DNA from: Thalassobacillus sp043497085
GTDB lineage: Bacteria > Bacillota > Bacilli > Bacillales > Halobacillaceae
Assembly (NCBI GenBank): GCA_043497085.1
Contig: JBIEKI010000006.1
Strand: one strand, 5' to 3'
DNA: 64,000 nt
Shown here in pieces: positions 59,382 through 64,000 of this stretch; position 1 is the stretch's first letter, and each line of letters begins with the position of its first letter. The notes under the pieces are model-generated. The model did no database searches and was not told the DNA's origin. It saw only the letters and a program-made list of their open reading frames with translations. Made by a program: the position numbers and the translations under genes.

Positions 59382-62300
59382 CCATAAAAACAAGCATTAA
59401 TGTAAAATTTGATTTTGCTAAGAGTGAGTTATTTGATACTTATCTCCCTACACCTTCTCATGCCGAAGCGATGAATGCACTATTACGGGGGATAAATGGT
59501 GGGGGTCAAAAATCTCATATTATCTTAGGGCCATATGGTACAGGTAAGTCATTATTAGGTACGCTTATTGCTGGTATGGCCTCCAAACAAATTGAGGAAG
59601 ATGCTTATCAAACATTAATTAATAAGTTTGATAATGTAGATGAATCTATCTATACCCAATTAATTAAAATCAAGGAAAATAAGCAAAAGTTATTACCAGT
59701 ATTTCTAAATGGTAACGAGGGTAGGTTTAGAGATGCTATATTATCTAGCATTCTTAATACCTTAAAGCAGAATAATATATCAATCACTGTACCTGGAGTT
59801 GTTTCAAGGATAATCTCTACTGTTGAAATGTGGGAAGATGAATTTCCAAAGACTTTTAAAGAATTTAAAAAGAAGTTAAAAGAGGATAATAAGGATTTTG
59901 AATTATGGCGCTTAGAAGTATTGAGCTATAATTCTAAAGAAATTGACTGGTTTAAAAATGTATTTCCTATGTTAACTGCTGGTACTTCTTTCTTAAGTTA
60001 TGAGACAGAAGACTTCACGGGACAGGTTAAATATGTATTAGATGAATTAAAAAGAAATAATTTAGGTTTGATTGTCGTATATGACGAGTTTGGTAGGTTT
60101 CTTCAAAGTTTAAATACAGACTCAATAAACGAGACGATGCAAGACTTGCAGGATATAGCAGAGCTATCAAATGATCATAATGGGAACTTACATAATGTAT
60201 TTATCGCCCATAAAAATTTGCGTCAATACTTTGCTCATTTATCAAGAGAGTTTCAACAAGAATTTCAACGTATCGAAAAAAGATATGGTGTTTATTATAT
60301 TGACAATGATCGTTCTACCTTTTTAAGACTTGGTCAGCAAGTTATTCAACAATATAAAGTGAGCCCACCTGCTAATACTACCAAAGAGATAAAGGAGGAC
60401 GTACGGAAGTACCCTTTATTTAAAGAATTAAATAATACAGAAATCGAGCGGCTAGTTGTAAAAGGTTTTTACCCCATGCATCCGGTAGCAACGTTCTTAT
60501 TACCAGAGCTTTCAAAGGTTTTTGGGCAGAATGAAAGAACCTTATTTACTTTCTTAGAAAGTGATGTTAGTGGTGGACTTAGAAATCACATTAAAAGTAA
60601 TAGTAATATTTATTTGCCTTATCAATTATTTGATTATTTTTTTCAAGATATAGATAAGCTTGCAACTCAAGAAGATAGTTCTAGTGAATATTTAACCTTA
60701 TATAATAGGGTAAGAAATAAGACCACTTTATCATCTAAAGAAGATAACTTACTGAAGTTATTGTCTATTTTAAAGATAACAGGGAGTTATTCTAAAGTTA
60801 AAGTATCAACTGAGTTTCTGTCTTTTGCATTTAGTGAAGATGTGCAAACTGAGTTAAGGAGTCTCGGAGATAAAAAAGTCATTCGTTTTAACTATGTGCA
60901 AGGATACTGGGAAATATACGATGGCAGTAGTATTAACTTAGAGCAGGCCATTGATGAAAAGTACAGTGAAATAAGACTCTCATATACAGAGTTACAAGAA
61001 CGTTTGTTATCTTTACTGAAAAAGAAATTTTTCTTACCAAGTGAATACAACCATGAAAAAAGCATGACGAGGTTTGCTAAAGTTAATTTTATTGTTGAAA
61101 CAGAAATTACCAGCGATAGCAAAAATAAGATAGTAAATGATCCATATAGTTCAGATATGACAATAAACTATCTTATACCTATTATTTCTTCTACAGAAGA
61201 CTTAATAAATAAAGCTAAAGATTTTTCTGATCCCTCTACGTATTATGTGATTGATAACCAACTCGCATTTTATAAATTAGAAAAAGAAGTTAAGCTTTGG
61301 AAAGCTTGTGAGCTCTTACTTGAAGAAGAAAGTTTAATTAGAGAGGATCCAGGTGTAATTGAAGAATTAGAATATGAGATCGAGGAGCTAAAAAACAAAT
61401 TATATAAGAACATCAAACAATTTGATAACTTAGCTAAAGAATTAATTTGGGTAAGAGAAGGCGAAGTCTTCACCATAACTGATCAATTGCAGTTAGAGAA
61501 TAACCTCTCCAAATTAATGTTTGCCTTATATCCTGATACTCCAGAAATATTAAATGATTCTTTTAATCGTAGGACAATAAATAGGGTTCAGAAAAAAGCT
61601 GCTATCGATGTAATTAACGCAGTCTTAAATACACCTGAATATGAAAATGTAGGAATACAAGGGACCGGTCCAGATTATCTTATATATGCCACAATATTTA
61701 AAAATAATGGTGTGAAAGTAGATGACTTAACTAACATTAAGAATAATAGCTTGAAAGATATTCGAGAGAATCTAAGTGCTATTATTGAAAAAAGAGAGGA
61801 CGCTACCTTAAAAGACCTAATTGATGTGATGACAAAACCTCCTTATGGGATAAGAAAGCCTATTGTTCCTGTTTTGCTAACAGGGTTACTTCGCGATAAA
61901 TGGGAGTATTTGGTCTTTTATAAAAATGATATGTTTATAGCAGGTTTAAATGGTGAGATTATATATGAAATGATAGAGGATGAACCAGAAGCTATATATG
62001 TAAAATATTATAGTTTTGACGAAACGTCTAAAGAATTCTTTGAGTATATCTCTGATTTATTCTCATATTATATACATGAATCGATGAAGAATAAGCCGCG
62101 CTTTCTTCAAGTTACAAGTGCGTTATTAGAATGGTTGAGAAGTTTACCAAAATATGCACAGCTTACCGAAAAAATAAATCCTTCAGTAGTAGAGTTTAAA
62201 GAAACGATACGTTATGCAGAAATTGATCCTAATAAATCGTTAGATTATCTAAAGGAAAAATGGTTAGAGAATAGTTCTTTCATTAATTTATATAAGAAAG

Positions 62301-62776
62301 AATTAGAAGCCTTTACTGATGAACAAGCTAATCAAATTGTTACTTATATACTTAAACAGTTAAGTTGTGATAGTTTCTCTTCTTTATTAAGATGGATTAA
62401 AAAGGAATATAGTTTCCAACAAAAGACTAATCCTTTGATTTACTCCATTATTAACTCTAATACCGATTCAGAACTAGCTGAAATGGCTTCGAATGAAGTG
62501 ATTGGAGTTTCATATAAAAACTGGTCCGATGTCACAGCTAAAGCTTTTTATGAACAAGTAACCAGGTATGTAGAGAGTATTTATGATTATCAAAAAGAGG
62601 GCATAGAGGTTTCTTATAATGGTAAAATAAAGACTATCAGACAAGTTGAAATGTCTCCGAAAACGCAAACCTTATACAAAAATGTTCATCGTATTTTGAA
62701 GAACGGTGGTCGGACAGTCTCTAATGATGAAATTGAAACGTTAGTATTTCAATTGATGGAGGAATTTGTAGAGTAA
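59378..62776 (+). CDS. sspC: Large P-loop ATPase, SspC-like
   Basis: A 1132-residue ATPase. Walker A is G51-PYGTGK-S58 in HIILGPYGTGKSLL and Walker B is VVYDEFGRF with D236-E237; the order is AAA+-like and similar to the BrxC/PglY class of defence ATPases. A coiled-coil segment, EELEYEIEELKNKLYKNIKQ, is at about residues 665-684. The gene is coupled to the DUF4007 gene by ATGA and followed 15 bp later by the PAPS-reductase-like gene, the sspB-sspC-sspD order. Confidence 0.7.
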   Translation: MTIKTSINVKFDFAKSELFDTYLPTPSHAEAMNALLRGINGGGQKSHIILGPYGTGKSLLGTLIAGMASKQIEEDAYQTLINKFDNVDESIYTQLIKIKENKQKLLPVFLNGNEGRFRDAILSSILNTLKQNNISITVPGVVSRIISTVEMWEDEFPKTFKEFKKKLKEDNKDFELWRLEVLSYNSKEIDWFKNVFPMLTAGTSFLSYETEDFTGQVKYVLDELKRNNLGLIVVYDEFGRFLQSLNTDSINETMQDLQDIAELSNDHNGNLHNVFIAHKNLRQYFAHLSREFQQEFQRIEKRYGVYYIDNDRSTFLRLGQQVIQQYKVSPPANTTKEIKEDVRKYPLFKELNNTEIERLVVKGFYPMHPVATFLLPELSKVFGQNERTLFTFLESDVSGGLRNHIKSNSNIYLPYQLFDYFFQDIDKLATQEDSSSEYLTLYNRVRNKTTLSSKEDNLLKLLSILKITGSYSKVKVSTEFLSFAFSEDVQTELRSLGDKKVIRFNYVQGYWEIYDGSSINLEQAIDEKYSEIRLSYTELQERLLSLLKKKFFLPSEYNHEKSMTRFAKVNFIVETEITSDSKNKIVNDPYSSDMTINYLIPIISSTEDLINKAKDFSDPSTYYVIDNQLAFYKLEKEVKLWKACELLLEEESLIREDPGVIEELEYEIEELKNKLYKNIKQFDNLAKELIWVREGEVFTITDQLQLENNLSKLMFALYPDTPEILNDSFNRRTINRVQKKAAIDVINAVLNTPEYENVGIQGTGPDYLIYATIFKNNGVKVDDLTNIKNNSLKDIRENLSAIIEKREDATLKDLIDVMTKPPYGIRKPIVPVLLTGLLRDKWEYLVFYKNDMFIAGLNGEIIYEMIEDEPEAIYVKYYSFDETSKEFFEYISDLFSYYIHESMKNKPRFLQVTSALLEWLRSLPKYAQLTEKINPSVVEFKETIRYAEIDPNKSLDYLKEKWLENSSFINLYKKELEAFTDEQANQIVTYILKQLSCDSFSSLLRWIKKEYSFQQKTNPLIYSIINSNTDSELAEMASNEVIGVSYKNWSDVTAKAFYEQVTRYVESIYDYQKEGIEVSYNGKIKTIRQVEMSPKTQTLYKNVHRILKNGGRTVSNDEIETLVFQLMEEFVE

Positions 62777-62791
62777 CTAGGAGGGGAATGC

Positions 62792-63601
62792 ATGACACAG
62801 ACAAATAGAAAGCCAGTCCATATTGCTATGTTTAGCGGTGGCGCCTCGAGCGCATATGTAGCGTACAAGATGGTCCAGGCACACGGGAAAGAAAATAGTA
62901 TGTTATTCTTTACCAATACTTTATGGGAAGATGAAGATAATTATAGATTCATGGATGAAGTCTCTGAATTTATTGGAGTAGAGATGACAGAGGTTATAGA
63001 TGGAAGAACACCAGAGGAAGTCTTTTATGATTATCAATTTTTAGGTAATTCTAGAGTGGCTAAATGTTCCGAAGAGCTTAAAGTGTACCAGACACTTACC
63101 TTTTTAGAGGATTTAAGGGATGAGCAAAACTTAGAACCTATTCTTTATTTTGGAATTGGACCGCATGAAAAACATAGAATGGAAAACTTACAAAACTTTT
63201 ATGCTCACCATCCACTAGAGCCAGTAGAAACTCGCTTCCCGATGGTCGATACGTATAGAGAAGATATCGATGTAAAAAGTATTATTGAAAATGAATGGAA
63301 TATTAAGTTACCAAGAATGTATGACTTAGGTTTTTCTCATGCTAACTGTGGAGGGCGTTGTGTTCGAGGTGGATTAGGGCATTATGCGCGGCTTTACAAG
63401 GTGTGGCCTGAGAGATATAAAGAACAAGAGGAAATGGAAGAACGCTTTAGAAAATACTTTGATAAAGATGTATCAATTTTAAAAAGAAAAGGTAAAAGGT
63501 TCACTTTAAAAGAATATCGGGAAATTATGGATGCTGAAGGTGTAGAAAATTATCTAGATATTCAAGACGACACTATTCCTTGTGTGTGTTCTTTCTCTTA
63601 A
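62792..63601 (+). CDS. sspD: PAPS reductase/ATP pyrophosphatase-like protein, SspD-like
   Basis: A 269-residue protein of the adenine nucleotide alpha-hydrolase fold. The PP-loop is S15-GGAS-S20 (MFSGGASSAYVAYK), with GPHEKHRMEN near 125, a cysteine motif C186-GGR-C190 in NCGGRCVRGGLGHY and a C-terminal C264-V-C266. DndC is around 500 residues; the shorter form with a DUF4007 and a large ATPase upstream points to SspD, which supplies activated sulfur chemistry in phosphorothioation. AGGAGGGG precedes the ATG. Last gene of the cassette. Confidence 0.75.
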   Translation: MTQTNRKPVHIAMFSGGASSAYVAYKMVQAHGKENSMLFFTNTLWEDEDNYRFMDEVSEFIGVEMTEVIDGRTPEEVFYDYQFLGNSRVAKCSEELKVYQTLTFLEDLRDEQNLEPILYFGIGPHEKHRMENLQNFYAHHPLEPVETRFPMVDTYREDIDVKSIIENEWNIKLPRMYDLGFSHANCGGRCVRGGLGHYARLYKVWPERYKEQEEMEERFRKYFDKDVSILKRKGKRFTLKEYREIMDAEGVENYLDIQDDTIPCVCSFS

Positions 63602-63645
63602 TCCATAATTTTTGATGTTAGAAATTACTTTAATTTGATTTAAAT

Positions 63646-63691
63646 TATAAGCACTTTCCTCTAAGCGGTATTTGAGGAGAGTGCTTATATT
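63646..63691 (+). terminator. Terminator after sspD
   Basis: ATAAGCACTTTCCTC and GAGGAGAGTGCTTAT flank a TAAGCGGTATTT loop, followed by ATTTATTT. Confidence 0.75.
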
Positions 63692-63740
63692 TATTTAACT
63701 GGGTTAATAACTGAAAAACACCTCCATTTTTGTTTAGAAT

Positions 63741-63880
63741 TTATCCTTCTATTATTTTTTGTATTTTTTTATAAACAGGAACAGGAGATTTTATAAACTC
63801 GTCAAGTAACTCTTTTGTTTGATTACCAAATTCATCAATAATAATAAGGCGATTCTGGCCTTTATCTAATTTATGATTAT
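63741..63880 (-). pseudogene. Truncated gene, C-terminal fragment
   Basis: On the minus strand the last 46 codons of a gene read NHKLDKGQNRLIIIDEFGNQ, then TKELLDEFIKSPVPVYKK and IQKIIEG before the stop at 63741. The frame ends upstream exactly where an IS-like terminus starts (63881), so the 5' part was probably removed or displaced by the insertion. I recognise no family. Confidence 0.5.
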
Positions 63881-64000
63881 TGCAGTTGAAATGAGCCACT
63901 TATGCGGAGTTTTGAGCCAGTCTTTGCGGAGAAAAGAGCCACCCTTTGCGGAATGCATTGCCACTATAAATAGAATAGAGAAAGGCCTCCTGTATAATTA
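63881..64000 (+). mobile_element. Probable IS21-family insertion sequence end (partial)
   Basis: The stretch starts with TGCAGTTGAAATGAGCCAC and then shows GAGCCAC, GAGCCAG, GAGCCAC and TTGCCAC at 63893, 63914, 63936 and 63958, 21-22 bp apart, with TTTGCGGA between. Multiple phased terminal repeats with a TG end are typical of IS21 elements. AGGCCTCCTG near 63985 may be the ribosome site region of istA. The rest lies outside the window. Confidence 0.55.

Noticed and set aside
62792..63601. DndC or CysH
   Set aside because: It is about half the length of DndC, no DndD/DndE neighbours exist, and no sulfate assimilation genes accompany it.

Overview
The window reads as chromosome of a low-to-moderate GC Firmicute of the family Bacillaceae, probably from a salt-tolerant genus. 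I base this on strong AGGAGG-type ribosome sites, frequent GTG and TTG starts, T-box/S-box-era style attenuators (TPP, SAM and PyrR leaders), a tenI-thiO-thiS-thiG-thiF order, TatA/TatC pairs and cre-like sites. No rRNA, tRNA or CRISPR was seen. I assign no species.

Region 1 (1-20.6 kb) is an aromatic catabolic cluster spread over three transcription units with three regulators (GntR, IclR, LysR). A two-subunit Rieske oxygenase with its own reductase and 7Fe ferredoxin should feed an extradiol ring-cleavage dioxygenase. An ACMSD-type decarboxylase then removes a ring carboxylate. 2-Hydroxymuconate semialdehyde dehydrogenase, 4-oxalocrotonate tautomerase, decarboxylase, hydratase, aldolase and acetaldehyde dehydrogenase finish the route to pyruvate and acetyl-CoA. 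The gene content matches the protocatechuate 2,3-cleavage (pra) pathway known from Paenibacillus. Pyruvate carboxylase and a 3-hydroxyacyl-CoA dehydrogenase-like gene follow.

Region 2 (20.7-24.8 kb) is a thiamine thiazole operon behind a TPP riboswitch with a terminator. Region 3 (24.8-31.7 kb) is a 2-keto-3-deoxygluconate operon: LacI-type regulator, KDG kinase, hexulose-6-phosphate synthase and phosphohexuloisomerase, KDPG aldolase and a TRAP transporter. Region 4 (31.7-49.6 kb) is mixed: small secreted or membrane proteins, a SAM riboswitch ahead of a 44-residue membrane peptide and a sodium:solute symporter, a methanethiol oxidase/selenium-binding protein with a HupE-like partner, a racemase, TatC-TatA with a Tat-exported GMC oxidoreductase pair, an ArsR/AHSA1 pair, a GntP-family permease, and a PyrR-attenuated codB-codA operon. 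A family of dispersed hairpin terminators and three copied or decayed gene fragments lie between these genes.

Region 5 (50-63.6 kb) is clearly more AT-rich and looks acquired. It carries six large genes that I read as an SspFGH-SspBCD phosphorothioate-linked phage defence cassette: two ATPase/unknown proteins and an FtsK-like ATPase with a PD-(D/E)xK motif, then a DUF4007 protein, a large P-loop ATPase and a PAPS-reductase-like enzyme. No cysteine desulfurase (SspA) or SspE is in the window. The right edge holds a truncated gene abutting what looks like an IS21-type insertion sequence end.
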